From Meandrina meandrites (Eukaryota > Cnidaria > Anthozoa > Scleractinia > Meandrinidae), in assembly GCA_963693305.1 (NCBI GenBank), contig OY855916.1, positions 3,413,501 through 3,477,500 on the forward strand: a DNA stretch of 64,000 nt, read 5' to 3'. Position numbers and translations under genes: made by a program. Of the stretch, positions 24,391 through 37,462 are shown in pieces. The notes under the pieces were generated by a model. That model was not told the origin of the DNA and did not search any database. It was given only the letters and a program-made list of their open reading frames with translations. Positions within the stretch are counted from its first letter, which is position 1; every line of letters begins with the position of its first letter.

Positions 24391-24750
24391 TTGCAGCGAA
24401 CGCAAATTCTTAGTGGTCCAACAGGCAATATAAATGGAACAGAAATAAGGCCCCTTTTAGCTGGCGACAGTGCCTATTCACAAACGAACTGGCTAGTGAA
24501 ACCCTACCCGGACAGAGGACGCTAGACTTACCTACACCGGAAACGAGAAGCGACCGACTTTTAGAAAGTCTAAGAGGACGCCTGACTCAGGAGCAGAGAA
24601 AGTTTAAAATCTAAAGTTCGGTACGTGTAGTTGAACGAGCATTTGGCATGTTGAAAGTTCGTTGGAGAATTGCGTTGAAAAAGGTTGGACAAAAAACGAG
24701 CATCCTAAAAAAGACTATGATTGCTACGTGAGTTTTGCACAACAATTGTA
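24391..24750 (+). pseudogene. Harbinger DDE transposase, C-terminal remnant
   Basis: The frame shows LLAGDSAYSQTNWLVKPYPD, then VVVERAFGMLKVRWRIALKK, then a VLHNNC end. This matches the last catalytic block of DDE_Tnp_4 transposases (GDSAY with the second Asp, VERAFG.LK with the Glu, VLHN). A TGA replaces the residue before VLHN and frames break in between. This copy has about 59 bp, starting after GAGGACGC and ending at the next GAGGACGC, that copy 2 lacks, consistent with deletion between those repeats in copy 2. Confidence 0.75.
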
Positions 24751-24930
24751 TGTACCGTTTCAATAACAGAAGATAAACGATTAGATAAAGACAATTATTT
24801 TGATGCTAAATCTTTAAAAATGTCAACTATGGCGTTTGTTTGTTCCATTTGCCTGCTCTGGGCGTCACGGAACATTTCAGCTGATCGTTCAAATCTTGCG
24901 TTGTCCTGTTCCATACTCTTTTCACACATT

Positions 24931-25353
24931 TCAATAAAAGAACTCTGCATGCCAGTCTGGAGTCGTACTTTCTCGCCTTTCTTTACTCAGGATGTTGAAA
25001 TAGGGGAAGCCTTCTTTAATTTTCTGAATTCCATCTTCTCCAGTCGAGCGAGATCGCTGTTGAACTGCTTGAACTCGTACTCTAGATTCTGCTGCCGTTT
25101 CTTCACCTGCTGTAGCATTCTCTGGCTTTCTGGACACCTTTCTTTATACGAAGAATAGATATCGTTCCAGATTTTTATTTATTTCTTTGTGAAACTCCCC
25201 ACAGCTTACCGAATTTGGGGGCCCACGCTTCAAGAAGTTCGTGCGTTTCTTTCTCAGTCCTGTCAGCAGACTTAACGCGAGGTTTTTTCGTTTTGTGTTT
25301 GCCGTAGCAAGTACTTCGACATCACTTGCAACTGAAGACTGAGGCGATGGCAT
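24931..25353 (-). pseudogene. Myb/SANT-like gene remnant of Harbinger copy 1
   Basis: Reading from 25353 on the minus strand: MPSPQSSVASDVEVLATANT, then in a shifted frame a helix-turn-helix-like block (ETHELLEAWAPKF) and a helical region with KERCPESQRMLQQVKKRQQN in copy 2. Harbinger elements usually carry such a Myb-like DNA-binding partner. Frames are broken in this copy by a stop after ENATAG-side changes and by the shift at the Myb core. Confidence 0.6.
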
Positions 25354-27650
25354 GCTTCTTGCCAGTAGAATTGGTGATCATCGAGAAATGTTTATCAGTA
25401 CGCTGAGATAAAATCATTTTAAGTCAGCTGCGTTGGGGGGCTAAAAAAGCCTTAAGCTTGACTTATCTTTCAAACATCTCAAAAGTTAAAGGGCGACTCT
25501 TGGCTTGAAAACTATATTTCAGTAAAAGCTTCCGAATGTTTCCAAAATTACACAGGAAGCAAAAAATTTGAATTCAGAAGCTTTTTTACCGGTTAATTTT
25601 AACGTAAAACTTCGTATTTTACCGCTTTTGTGACATTTCGCCATGGATGCTTCGATTATGATCACGAGATTTGATACGTCATAGGTGTGGAACCGCAACA
25701 AGTCACGAACATGGCTGACTCAAATTCTTGCAGTGAGAGCTCAACTTCTGCTAGCGACTCCGCTGATTTTTAGAGAGCTATAGGAGGGGATATGTCAGGG
25801 AATGATTAAGAACCTTCTATGGTATTTCAACCCTGGCGTTTTGAGCTTCCAGGGAAAAACAGCGAGACAGAGAAAGGGAGTAAAATATCGAACCTCCTCA
25901 CCGCCGACGGCGACGAATGGTGAGTGAATTGAAGTCCTAAATGTACAGTTTCTTTCTCTATTACCTCGGCCAGTTGATTGTGAGCTAAGTCAAACCTGAA
26001 AAGCCTTGTTATTATTTGCATGTACGCAAGAAGCTTAATTAAACATGCTTTTATACAACCAAACTGTTTGCTGCATTTTGTTGTTTATATTCGGTCTTCA
26101 AATATTTTTGCTCATGTTTATCACAATAGGTTTTGAGCTTCAGCCTAATGTACACTATCTATCTTGTGCGTTTGAAAGCTTGCAAAAACAGAAACGCAAG
26201 TTAAATTCTTTGTCTTCTTTGTGTTACCGATTTTTCTAAATTCTGCTCGAAAATGAAGAATTCTGCCGGCGAAATGCCAGCTACCGAAACTAGACTATAA
26301 TGCTCGAAATTCTGCGGCAGATTTTTATCTAGAACATACTCAGGCTTGCAGTTAAATGTGGACAAAACTCTGCTGGGTCTCTTCACTTCTTTTGTTGGGA
26401 GAAGGAAGCTTGCGCTTTCTGTAGTTGAAACAACTTGCCTCGAGGAAACTTTGTTCAAGGTTGTTCGTGCTTGTATGCGTAAAACTGTTGAATGATTTTG
26501 TAAACTGATTACTGCCACCGGGACTATTAAACGACCCTGCAGTGCGTGATTTTATATTTATCGGTATAATTAAGTTGTCATGTTTTTATTTTGCAATTTT
26601 CTTTTCTTTTTGCGAAAAGCACCCCCACGAAAATCGAAAATTGTGCTGTGTTTGGCTCCTTACTACTTTCTCGTTTGTTTGCGTTTTAATTCATGGTTTG
26701 CATTTGAAATGGTCGTTGCGCTCTTCGTGTCTTACAACGTTTGGCACGTTTTCCTTTAGTTATCTCGTCAACTGACATCTGCTCGAATCTGCACACGAAA
26801 CTGTTTCGTGGTCAGGCTAGGAGCGTGACACGCTTTCATACCCGGGTTTCATGCTACACCCCAGGTTGCCTAATTTACAACAATTGTTTCTCAAAAGGAA
26901 TCACAGAATAAGTACTTCACACAACACTTCTTCTCTTAGTTATCCGGATATTGTTTTATATTTGATTCCCCATTTCTTCGTATAATTTTATATCCCGCGA
27001 GAGCGCCTCTGCTAGCGCGTGGGGTAGTGGCTTCTTACTGTGCAATACTGACCTGCACGCAAATCACGCGCGCCTTTCGAAGGCATATACTTCAAAGAAA
27101 CACTACATTTGCTGGTGGGAATTGCTTTCTATTTTGCCAATTAACAGCAGGAGAAATCTGAGGGTGGCTACAAATTTCTCAACAACAGAATCAAAATATA
27201 TCGGTCTGTTTCCGAACGTATGGATTTCGCTTACATATAGGACATATAGAGGCTCAGTATTCCTGCTCATAAATGAAGAGTTTCTGACAAATAAAGGGCG
27301 TCAGCACTCGCAGAACCGTTTCAATTTACTATCTACTCCAGACAAAAGGCATCTTTATCACGATATGGTGCAAGAGAGGATGCATCGTATTATAAAGCTA
27401 TGTACATTTGCTGACCTTAGAAGGCCGATCAATCTGACGGATTTGTTTCGTTTCACAAACACATGATTTACTCTTTTTAAGTTTATTTCCTTTCATATTT
27501 AAGCACTGAAGCACTACCTTTTTTTATCTTGGACATCATTGAACAGCATAGGGTCTTTCTCTCCTTGTCATTCTCATTTATGAAGAGAAGCTTGACGTGT
27601 TTTCCTCTTATCAGAAGCATGCAAAAGCAAATCTGCCTTCCACAACTGTT

Positions 27651-27950
27651 TGGGGAGCGGGGATGGCGCAGTGGTGAGAGCACTCGCCTCCCACCAATGT
27701 GGCCCGGGTTCGATTCCCGGACCCGGCGTCATATGTGGGTTGAGTTTGTTGTTGGTTCTCGTCCTCGCTCCGAGGGTTTTTCTCCGGGTTCTCCGGTTTT
27801 CCTCCCTCCGCAAAAATCAACACTGCTAAATTCCAATTCGATCGGGAACAGTCCTACGTCTTATACATGAGCCTCTGGCTCGGACATTGAGGGTAGCCTC
27901 GTCCCACGTATGGACATTAAAATTGTATTTACATTTATTTACATTTTACC
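27651..27950 (+). mobile_element. tRNA-derived SINE
   Basis: The tRNA-like head has box A TGGCGCAGTGG (27664-27674) and box B GGTTCGATTCC (27707-27717). The body follows (GTTGGTTCTCGTCCTCGCTC, TTTTTCTCCGGGTTCTCCGG). The A/T-rich tail repeats ATTTACATTT near 27930-27950. The tRNA acceptor stem does not pair, so it is a retroposon rather than a tRNA gene. Confidence 0.88.
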
Positions 27951-29716
27951 TGTGACGTAGCATCACGTGACGTACCAAAATTCGAACGTTTTCAAAATGG
28001 CCGCCAAATTGGCGTAAAAGAAAATTCGTAGTAAATTCATTTTCATTCTTTAAAATTTTACCTTCTAAAGATTCCTGTTGCTATAAACAACTTATAGAAA
28101 AAATAAAAAAAATCGGGGTAAATTTCCCAAGAGTTGCCCTTTAACAAGGTCAAAGACAGACCTCACGCTAAGTAGCCCAGATAAGAAGATGTGGCGATAT
28201 TCGACCGGGATGGGAGCTGAAAACAGGAGCGGTAAGCGGGAATTTCAAGAAAGAGCCGGAGCGGGATTTTGTGTTTTTACGCAGTCGCGATGCGAGAATC
28301 TTTACGGAACGTTTTTTCGTAACTGCATAAAATGTAATTAACAAAATTTGACTGGAACAAATTGCTTGATCTGTGTAGCGGTGTAGGGTTTCAAGTACGG
28401 AATAGGTTAATAGTGTAGTGTGTCAAATTTATATAGTTGCGGTTACACATCGTCCTTTTAACGTATCATGGTAAAAGGGCTCTTTACCTCGGGAAACTCA
28501 CAAATAGAGAGGACGTTTTTTTGGTAAATATCTTAAATAATATGTGCTCTGTCATTTTGTTTTTCCACGTGCTTTGTAGTTTTGTTTTCCCGGGTGTTTT
28601 GTCATTTTCATGGCCTGTTCGCCATTTTTATTTCCCGCTTATGAAAAAAAATTATCTCAGCAAAATGTTCCCCCAAAGTAAATTTATGGCGGTGTGAAAA
28701 AGAACAAAAGAATCGCCCATGAAAGTTACCGAGGCAAATAGGTAGGTTTTCCAAGTACCCCAAGATAAAATGACCAATCGCGAGGCAAACCTCAAAGATA
28801 AGCAAATAAAATAAACAGAGAATCGGAAAATTAAATATGATGGCGTGAGGTTTAGATTTCCTGAGGTCAACTTTGCGTGTTCACGGCAGCAAAAACGTGG
28901 TCTTTCTTAGAATCATGGCTTGATGGCTTGCTGATTTGTAAGTAAATGCCATTTTTTTTTGGAAATTTGGCGTTTAAATGCAATACTAGTCAAGGAAGAT
29001 CTATAGTGCGTTTTCTTATATGTATTTCGATTTCATCTCAAGATTTAGAAAAATCCAACAAAGAGATTTATATAAACGGAGTCTTCGCCTTCTATTTCTT
29101 CGCTGTCTGAGATACTGACATAACAAAGCAGTAGATCGAGGACTGTCGAAAGAGTATAAATATGCCATTTTCGCATTTCGCGCCGAAAACAGTATGAAAA
29201 ATTGACCTTGGTAAAGTGTTAAGTGTGTGACCGCAAACACCTCCGGTAACGTATTCCCGCGGTGAGTTTACCTTGGTGTTATTTACCTTGGGAATGCTAT
29301 TTGCCTGGGTATGTGTAAAACGTTCGTTACAAACATATCGGCATTTCTATTTTCAGCGTTTTCGTCACAAGAAACATGTACGAAATACTCTATTTTCTGA
29401 TATTGTTCTTTGATCGTTAAAAACGGGCAATAAATAACAAAAGAAATGGAAAACAGCGCAAAACGCTGGCGTAAGGAGGTGAAGTGGGGGACGAGTGCTT
29501 CGAGTAACGCTCAATTCCTCTTGCGTTCAGTTTGCGTCGGAAATAGAGAGGACGGACGTTTTTTTGGTAAAAATCATAAATAATATGTGTTCTGTCATTT
29601 TGTTTTCCCGCCTGTTCGCCATTTTTATTTCCCACGTATGGAAAAAGAAGACAATATTATCCCAGCAAAATGTTCCCCCGTCTCTGCTTTCCCTATCCCC
29701 GGATATGGTAAATTTT
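27951..29716. repeat. Intergenic stretch with a local direct duplication
   Basis: No gene is supported. A block with AATAGAGAGGACG, TTTTTTTGGTAAA, AATAATATGTG and TCTGTCATTTTGTTTTCC occurs at 28500-28680 and again at 29540-29640. Confidence 0.5.
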
Positions 29717-29832
29717 CTAAGAGCACCTATTTTTTTAGTGGTGCGAAAGTCTTTAATGAACTCCCTATAAATATTTCAAGCGTAAATAACATACAAGCTT
29801 TTTGCGGCGTAGCAAAACATTTACTTTTATAA
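29717..29832 (+). mobile_element. LINE 3' end remnant
   Basis: The frame ends in STYFFSGAKVFNELPINISS and AFCGVAKHLLL with stop at 29830-29832. This resembles the extreme C-terminus of CR1/L2-type reverse transcriptase proteins, where a YxGxxxWNxLP-like motif precedes a short helix. Nothing upstream of it is recognisable as RT. Confidence 0.45.
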
Positions 29833-29839
29833 TAATTAT

Positions 29840-30960
29840 TTAGTAAAGTATATTTTAATCTCTTTTTGACCGACACGAGACAGCCCAAAGGGCCTTTGAT
29901 TAAGGTCACCTGGTAGTACAGAGTTGTTACCAACTTCGAAAATGATAGTATTCGTATCGCGGAGAAGACTATTATTATTGCCTAGCAACCAGGCTGACAA
30001 GGAGAATCGGAAGGAGAAGGCAGGCCCGCTAGTTACTTGTGGAGCATCTTCGATGACAAAATCACATGTAAAACAGAAGTTTGCAGAGATACAATTTCAG
30101 TAAAGAATATAACGAATTCTAGAAATTATTAAAAGATTTTATAATTAAGCTGTAAAGACGACATTCAAATACAGAAATGAGAAATTCGACGTTTTCTTTA
30201 GTATCAGAAATGTACAATGCACGTGCAGAGCCATTGTACTGCTTACCAAGACTCTTGTTAAGCCTTCATGTTTTCTTTATCCCAAAATAAGTATGTGAAA
30301 AAATTACCAAGCAGCAATTCTGCACTATTATTTCACACGTATGTTTGTGCCACATAAATAATTCTATTTGCGTTGCCTAGTAGATAAAATTGCCTCGTGA
30401 AACATCCAGCTAGAAGAAAAATACCTTTTAACCACGGCTGAAGAAACAAAACAGAAAGTGAATTCAATATACCTTTCTTTCTAATGTATTGATAGCTATA
30501 GAGTTATTTATATGAACATACGATTGTCCGTGAGTCTGTTTGTTAGCGAATCTGTGGTTTGCCTTGCATCCCCTTCCTTCCCCAAATAAGCCCCGGGCTT
30601 ATGTTTAAAAACGCCCCTTATTCAGGTGAGCTTATTTTCGGGGAGGGCTTGTAATTATACATGGGGGGAGGGAGAGGGGGTTAATGTCGGATGGAAATTT
30701 GCACGAAGCAACTGGGTAATCAAAGTGGTGAAGAACTGAAGATAGACAGATTTATTCGTAACATAACAGATTGTGACCCCACCCATAACGTATATGGAAC
30801 CTTGGTTTAAATGTGTTTTGGAACTACAAATACAGAAAGAAACAGATCGTCGTGTTCGAGGTAGCAACAACAACAAGCTTTATTTGCATGACTGTAAATT
30901 TGTTACAATATTGCAAAAGCGTGCAAGTAATTAACTAATAAAGAAAAAAACACATTAATT
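29840..30960. other. Intergenic stretch
   Basis: No gene is seen. The part around 30735-30865 corresponds to the upstream block of copy B (3790-3925), so it is 5' flank of copy E. Confidence 0.45.
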
Positions 30961-30964
30961 ACAT

Positions 30965-31135
30965 TGAAGATTTGATAATATCATGATAATATCAAAATAT
31001 CAAGTTATCATCATGTTATCAAATACCATGATAGTACTATCATTATATCAAGATTTGATAATATCATGATAATAGCAAAATATCAAGATTTGGAGAGAGA
31101 ATGATAATATCAAAAGCTTTTTGATATTTTGATAT
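30965..31135. repeat. AT-rich cryptic repeat (GATAATATCA)
   Basis: Irregular iterations of TTTGATAATATCATGATAAT and ATCAAAATATCAAG form small palindromes. Confidence 0.75.
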
Positions 31136-31479
31136 TCTGCAATCCCGCACCTTATTGAACAAGTAATTGAGGAAATCGACCAGGTTCAGCTCTGCATGCA
31201 ACATGAGATTGGATATATGGGTGCAACTGGCTACAAATCCAAACAAGAGGTCATTGATAATATATTATGGTTTCTGGTCTGAAACAGGTTACAAGGGTCT
31301 TGATGAAAAAGAACGCCGAGAAAGGACTGGGCGAATCGCCTTTTTCGTGACAGAGGTAGCGTGACCAAAAACACAATCCATAATGTATATTTCCACGAAA
31401 TCGACAATTCTAAGAATCCGGTGATTTGTTCAACTTATTACACGTAGTCAGTGTTTCCAGTCTCTTTGTTCGAAGGAGA

Positions 31480-34002
31480 ATGTCTTCATCTCGTAACTTG
31501 GAAGAAGAAATCAAATCTCACAGCAGTGAAGTACTCGAGGATGTGAGCAAACGCATCAAGGAAGCTTTCGACATTCTCGACCTCGAGACGACCAGAGTTC
31601 GCAAGGAAATGGAAGCTCTTGATGAGGCAGCGAAGAAGCTCGAGCACGTTCATTTCTCGAAAATGTTGAATCTTAATGTCGGCGGCCACCTTTTCTCGAC
31701 TAGTTTGGCAACCTTGAACAAAGATCCAGGTATTTTCATTTAACCAGTGACATCTAAAGTCTACTAAATAAGCTTATTAAAATATTTAAATACATAGAGA
31801 CTTTCGCTTTCTTTGGGCCTGGCTAAAATAGCTAACATTTCTGCGCGAATAACTATTTCTCCGATTAGCGGGATGTTTCGAAAGCAAATATCAGCGTGTT
31901 ATTGAAGTGCTTTTTAAAAAAAGATTACTTCCTTGTTTCTGAGAAACTCTGAAAAATGCTGCAAAACTAGGAAGCATTTTTGGAGTCTTTAGATTCCAGG
32001 TTCTTTTTTACTTTTCTTCAATTATGTTTGTCTCAGGTTCGATGTTACACGCCATGTTTTCGGGAAGATTTGACACAAAGGCAAGCGAGGATGGATCTTA
32101 CTTCATTGATCGTGATGGAACTCACTTCCGGTATATCCTGAATTATCTTCGCACTGGGCAGCTCATTGTACCAAACGACGAGCTTGTTCGAATTCGCGAA
32201 GAGCTTCTGGCCGAGGCCGAATTTTATCAAGTTGAGGGAATAATTAAGGCGTTGAAACCCAAATTCTTTGAGGATTCTGTGATCCTGTCATCCGATCAAC
32301 GCCAGACCTTGATAAATTGGTTGAAGGAAACCCGGGCCTTCACAAACGCCAGCGACAAGTTGTTATATCGTGCTTCTCGCAATGGCTGGGCTGCTTCCAA
32401 CTTTCACTCTTGCTGCGACAACAAGGGACCGACTGTGACAGTGGTCAAGAGTACTGGAAATTACATATTTGGAGGATATACCGAGCACCAATGGGATGGT
32501 AGGTGTTACCCGGGGGTGTTACACAGCGGTGAATTTTCGATGAAGTTAGTTACTTCCCGATACATAACAATAAAACGAGCAGAAATGCCGTGTCTATATC
32601 AGCCAAGTTTATTCTCTTTACTTCCAGTAAGAAAAGGGGGTAGAAACGGGGGGGGGGGGGGGGGGGGTAGGTGGGTGGTGATGAAGCAAATTTTATTGTC
32701 AATCATAGCCCAGTAGTGACTTGGCTAAATATTAACAGGAATATTTGTGATAGGGATGCAATACCTGCAAATGATACTTTGACGACTTTACCGAAAAATT
32801 TCTGCTGGGAGAATAATGACAACACACAAAAATTCAAAGACGCACTATGGTCTACAAGTACATAAACGTTAATTCGACTTGTTCAAGAGTATCTGAACGA
32901 CAACCAATCAACTGTGAAATGTTAACATCTCCCTTAGAAAGTAGAAGACATTTTCATCGCAACTGTAAAACGCTGCTATAATATAAAAAATAAACGCTGG
33001 TTTCAAAGAAAACTGGATGGGACATTTCCAGTCTCTTTATTCAAATGACCCTCTTATCTCCGATCAACAAAACATAGTAACAATAGGTAACAGGTTATAA
33101 TAATGCCCCTAGCCCTGAATAATAATAGAAACTAGAGGTTCCAGAATAGTGTCTTACTGGTCTCCAGGTATGGTATTCTTTATTTATCCGCGGTAAAAAT
33201 TCGACAGCAAACAGGGACAAGTGGCTGTGGGGACAAGAGTGATGACATCACGCTCCCAGACCTCTTGTGAATAAAGTTGCGAGATTACACTTAAGTAGTT
33301 AACATGGGGTACCTTTCAGGGTATTTCATGTAAAGCTCTTTTACCAGAAGGTATCTGAAAACTTTTATAGGTTCCTTGTAAAATTTAAGATGAGCGACCT
33401 GACATTTTTTGGGGGGTGGGGAAGGGGAGGAGTTATGTACAAATTAAAATACTGGCACTAGTTTTAAACGAAGAAAAGCAAGGCTGATTGAACAGTTGGG
33501 AACTATATATATTTCCAATATTTCGGAAGGCACGGCCTTCCTTCTTCAGGGTGTTACAAAGCCGAGAAAGTGGATATACAAGCACTTATTTTCCTAGTAG
33601 TCTTTCGAATCTTGTGATTTTGAGGATGCTGCTCTGTAGTGGATGAATTTCTGGTGAAAACTAAAATCGATCAGTTATTTTCCTTCTTCGTTAGGTTCTG
33701 GAGCTTACAAAAATGCACCAGCATCGTTCCTGTTCAGCCTTGTCAACCCAAGCGGTCTGCCACCAACAAAGATGCCTTTGATAGCTGGAAAAGAAGGAAA
33801 TGCAGTCTACAGCAACAGTGGCTATGGACCAACATTTGGAAGTGGCCACGATATTCATATTTCCAATTCACCAAATACCTCCAATGGCTGCTACGTAAAC
33901 CTGAATTACGCGTACCAGTGTCCAGCGGGTCAGAATAATACCACATTTTTAACAGGAAATCGAAACTTCCTTGTCAGTGAAATGGAAGTTTTTGGCTTTT
34001 AA
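31480..34002 (+). CDS. BTB/T1-TLDc protein, copy E (intact)
   Basis: Exons are 31480-31729, 32037-32498 and 33695-34002, totalling 1020 nt or 339 residues. The start ATGTCTTCATCTCG matches copy B. Exon 1 encodes a helical, charged N-terminus (EVLEDVSKRIKEAFDI) and the first BTB strand (LNLNVGGHLFSTSL). Exon 2 has SMLHAMFSGRFDTKASEDGS, HFRYILNYLRTG and the TLDc opening (LLYRASRNGWAASNFHSCCD, NYIFGGYTEHQWD). Exon 3 has FLFSLVNPSGLPPTKMPL, YGPTFGSGHDIHI and MEVFGF then TAA. All junctions are GT-AG, phase 1. Intron 2 holds a G tract near 32650. AATAAA-like signals follow near 34134 and 34265. Same inferred role as copy B: a BTB oligomer with a TLDc module. Confidence 0.88.
32650..32667 (+). repeat. 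Poly-G tract in intron 2 of copy E
   Basis: A G run of about 18 bases just downstream of the exon 2 donor region, comparable to those in A and D. Confidence 0.8.
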
Positions 34003-34099
34003 ATGTGAGAGGCTTGTACTTGTGTGGCCGATATGAAATACAATTTGTAAACAATCACATCTCAGTTGAATAGTTGAATAGTTAATGATTGCCTAAAAG

Positions 34100-37000
34100 T
34101 TGTTACACATTAGGTCTATTGAGGATAAATCATTAAAATAAACTTTCAGTTTAGTTTTTGTTATTTCATTGATGCATCCTCGAATGCCCCGATTTCATTA
34201 AATTGCTTGGTTATAATTCGGCTAATATTCTTCCAGATGTTGAAACTGATTTAGTAACGTCTTCAAATAAAGAAACACCACAAGGTTTATATCTTGCTTC
34301 AAAAAATTAACTTGGCATTCCGTAATAATAAGAGTCAATGTTATTCGAAGTCTTTAGTTCCAGAGAATTAACTGCTAAACAAACAACAAACGAAATGTTA
34401 ATTAGGTTAAAACTGTAAAGCCTTGAATTTCACGCATCTTAACGATGCGGGTTACGATAACTGACGATAGCCGGAGAGATTTAAGCGCACGTTCCAGAAC
34501 GGCGAAAGGCATCGCTGTTAATTCTCCACGTAAAAAATGGACAAAAGTTCATTTGCCATTGAAAAGGAAATCGGTAGCCTCCAAAATTGGGAGTTTTATT
34601 TGGTGGCAGCAATACATTTTTTTTTTGATGCGTTATTATCAACAGAGAGGTTAAGCATGACGTTTACGGCAAACGGCAAACGGCAAAAATAATTCTGATT
34701 TTGCTCACTTTTTCTTTAGCACTTAAATAAAGTCAGTCGAAAAATAGGAAAAAAATCCCTTAATCACAGTAAATGCAAACAATTTCCCTAAATTGTACAA
34801 ACGGCTAAAATCAAACACCAAAAGTTCGATTTTTGCCGTTTGCCGTTTGCCGTAAACGTCATGCTTAACCTCTCTAATATATATATTTTTTCATTCAACG
34901 AATAAAAGGTAATGTGCCAATGTTAGCAACCTCGTAAGAGCACATCAAAAGATATCCTGGAGTCGTTTTTTCGACTATTTTGCTTGGTTACCAAGCAAAA
35001 ATATAAGAATTGGGATCATTGAAGCACTCTCTGACACACATTTTTGTACACTCTCAAGGGACTGTTTTAATTTGTCAAGGGAATACTTTTCACTGTGGGC
35101 GATAAAAACGTCACTGGATAGGAATGCGTCAGCAGTTCTCGATCCCGAAGTGTTATTTTCACGCGTCGCTCGTCATTTAGCCTGTCTAGCCTTTTGTAAA
35201 CTACAGGTAGGTATTTTTTAAAGATCTGTGCTATTCATCGATTGAATTGCTTAGTTTTACATGCTTAAAAGCTGCTGCGAATCTTCATTGTCAGAGGATA
35301 TTGGCCAATGCTATTTTCTATTGTTACAAGTCTATTGTTTGTCGTCTTCATTGAAAGAAGTATTTTTAGCTCGTCACGCAATCTTTTGTTTTGACCACAA
35401 TTCACGGACTTGATCACGACTTAATGCATCTTCTCAAGACTTCAGACAGGAAAATGGTAATGTACAATATTGCTTCGAACTTAAATAGAATTTTTAGAAG
35501 GATCGGTAAAGCCACTTAGTGAAAAATTGACTGCACAAAGCCGTCGGGCTAAAATTAAACTTACGCTTTACAGCGCTTTAGCGTGAATAATGCAGGATCT
35601 CACGGCTTCAAAAATATGCAGAATTTTGAAGCTTTGATACATTAGTAGCTACATCTTGAAATGAGAATTAATCTAAAACAAAACTTCCTTCAAGTTTCTT
35701 TCATTTGCCCAGTTTACGTTTGGAATTTTAGGCTTCTGAAGCGTATTGATTTGAAAAGCGCATGGTGACATCTGATATGCAGCGTGCGGCCGACTAACCA
35801 TCGCTTTGTTGTTTATTTAATAATTGTGTTCAGTTTACGACCTTTTACATGCAAAGGTTTACTACAGTACTTCGGAAAATGCAAACAAGTATTTTTTTTG
35901 TTATTAGTTATAGTGATGGATAGCATAAAAGCGATCTGATTGTTAATTTTGTGGAAGGAATTCAGTAGTTTTCCGCTATCTCACGGCACCATGATTCGCA
36001 AATTATTACCCCAATTACCGCTTTTCTGTACCAAGATAATATCACTGGTGGTTAAATAAATGTCAGTGACAGTTGTACAGAATGAAAACCTACCTTTCAC
36101 CAGAGTGTTTTGAACTAGTGTTATATTTTGTAGAAAGAGTTCGTATTTTTGCGAGTTGTTAAAATGACGCGCGGAGGTGAAGGAATTTTTGTTTGGTTTC
36201 GGATCAATTTATCAAGGTTGATAATTAACATTTCAAATCATGAATTGGTCTTTCAGCGTGTCTAGTTGTAACAAACGTTGACTTCAGAAAGGAATTATTT
36301 GTCAGAATTTAGTACGCATATGGTATATTTTTCCCACTCGCACGTTTGTGTTAAAGGGCCAGGATTTTTTTTTTTTGGGGGGGGGGGGGGGTGGGTGCGC
36401 GCTAATAAAAGCCTTCTGGACTGTGAGTCAATGGGTTAATGCATCACAAATCGCTTTCAATACTAACATTTCCCCAACGCATACTCCATGCGAAATAGTC
36501 GAATCTCGAAAGAGATCTTTGATTTAACTGTTGAAATAAACTGTTGCTGTTGTAAAGCTGTTGTTTTTTTATATCGATGTACACGGACATGTGATGTATT
36601 TTATTTTGTTACAGTCTTGCACTCGCGTTTTGAACTACCGGTAGTCTTACTCGTATTCATACACACATACAAGTAAGCCACCGTTTACCCGTGAGAAACG
36701 GTTACAAGGCTACCCCGGTGATAGCAAAAAAAAAAAACGGAAATTATCTGCACCCAGAAGAAGGGTTATCTTCAGGTCAACATGGGGGTCCACTTCCATC
36801 CGGAGCAAAGAGTTCATGAAAGTCTGATGAAACAGCCCGTCGTGTTCAAATTTAGTATTGGATAAACGAAAGGGAGGAAAATATCATGCCTTTGTCAGCA
36901 GTGTTAAAGACAATAGAAGGGTTCGTACTAAAAAATGGAAAGCCATTCTCAACTACTGTTTCAAATATTGGGCGTGCGTCGTGCGCCCACTGTAACAGAG

Positions 37001-37330
37001 AAAGAGTGTGAGAGTTATAAAAACTTTGCAGTTAGATACTTAAGTCATCAAGTCGGTTGTTCTGACTTTTTTCCATAGAAAGGATGGCTTCTAATGCCGA
37101 ATTTGTGTAGCACGAAGCGGCTAGGAGTATTGCTAATTCCCTGCTTTGGCTAGTTATTAATGACCATGGGTTTACATTCCGGAGATTTTTTTTTCGAAAG
37201 GATTTTTGCGTCTGAGATTAAGTGGAGTGGGCTTACTTTCGGCAGCTGTTAATTTTGGAATTTTGTAGTACATTCTTGGACCTTTTTGATCTTGCCATTT
37301 GGTGCATTTTAAACGACTTTGAGACCCATT
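34100..37330. repeat. Duplicated 3'-flank module of copy E
   Basis: This has the same ordered landmarks as after copies A and B (TTTAGTTTTTGTTATTTCAT, CACGCATCTTAACGATGC, AATGTGCCAATGTTAGCAAC, then 36520-37100). About 1.5 kb of unrelated sequence (34960-36480) is inserted between the halves. No gene is seen in that insert. A G run lies near 36373-36392. Confidence 0.6.
34644..34875. mobile_element. 232-bp palindromic MITE
   Basis: AGAGAGGTTAAGCATGACGT followed by TTACGGCAAACGGCAAACGG faces its reverse complement at the right end. No clear target duplication was seen. Confidence 0.75.
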
Positions 37331-37462
37331 TTAATGCCCGTGTCAAGTCATCTTTCTGACGCTTTTCCTTTTGTTCCTGCAGCATTTATTCATAAGAGGA
37401 CTTTGCCTATCAGAATTTCGTTTTAACGCAATTTCTCGAGACAAAGCATGTTTTTAAGTTTC

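Larger units (their letters stand above)
23913..27440 (+). mobile_element. Decayed PIF/Harbinger element, copy 1
   Basis: Near-identical to 60568-64000 over all of the overlap. The start is marked by TTGTCTCGTGTCGTCATGAC, itself part of a small palindrome with GTCATGATGACACGAGA. It carries a transposase 3' remnant (+) and a Myb/SANT-like gene remnant (-). Homology to copy 2 continues to at least 27398, where copy 2 meets the window end, so the right boundary is approximate. Other short frames (for example 26201-26518 on the minus strand, 27122-27466) are shared by both copies but not recognised. Confidence 0.7.

Noticed and set aside
27661..27730. tRNA gene
   Set aside because: Boxes A and B are present but the acceptor stem does not pair and a SINE body and tail follow.
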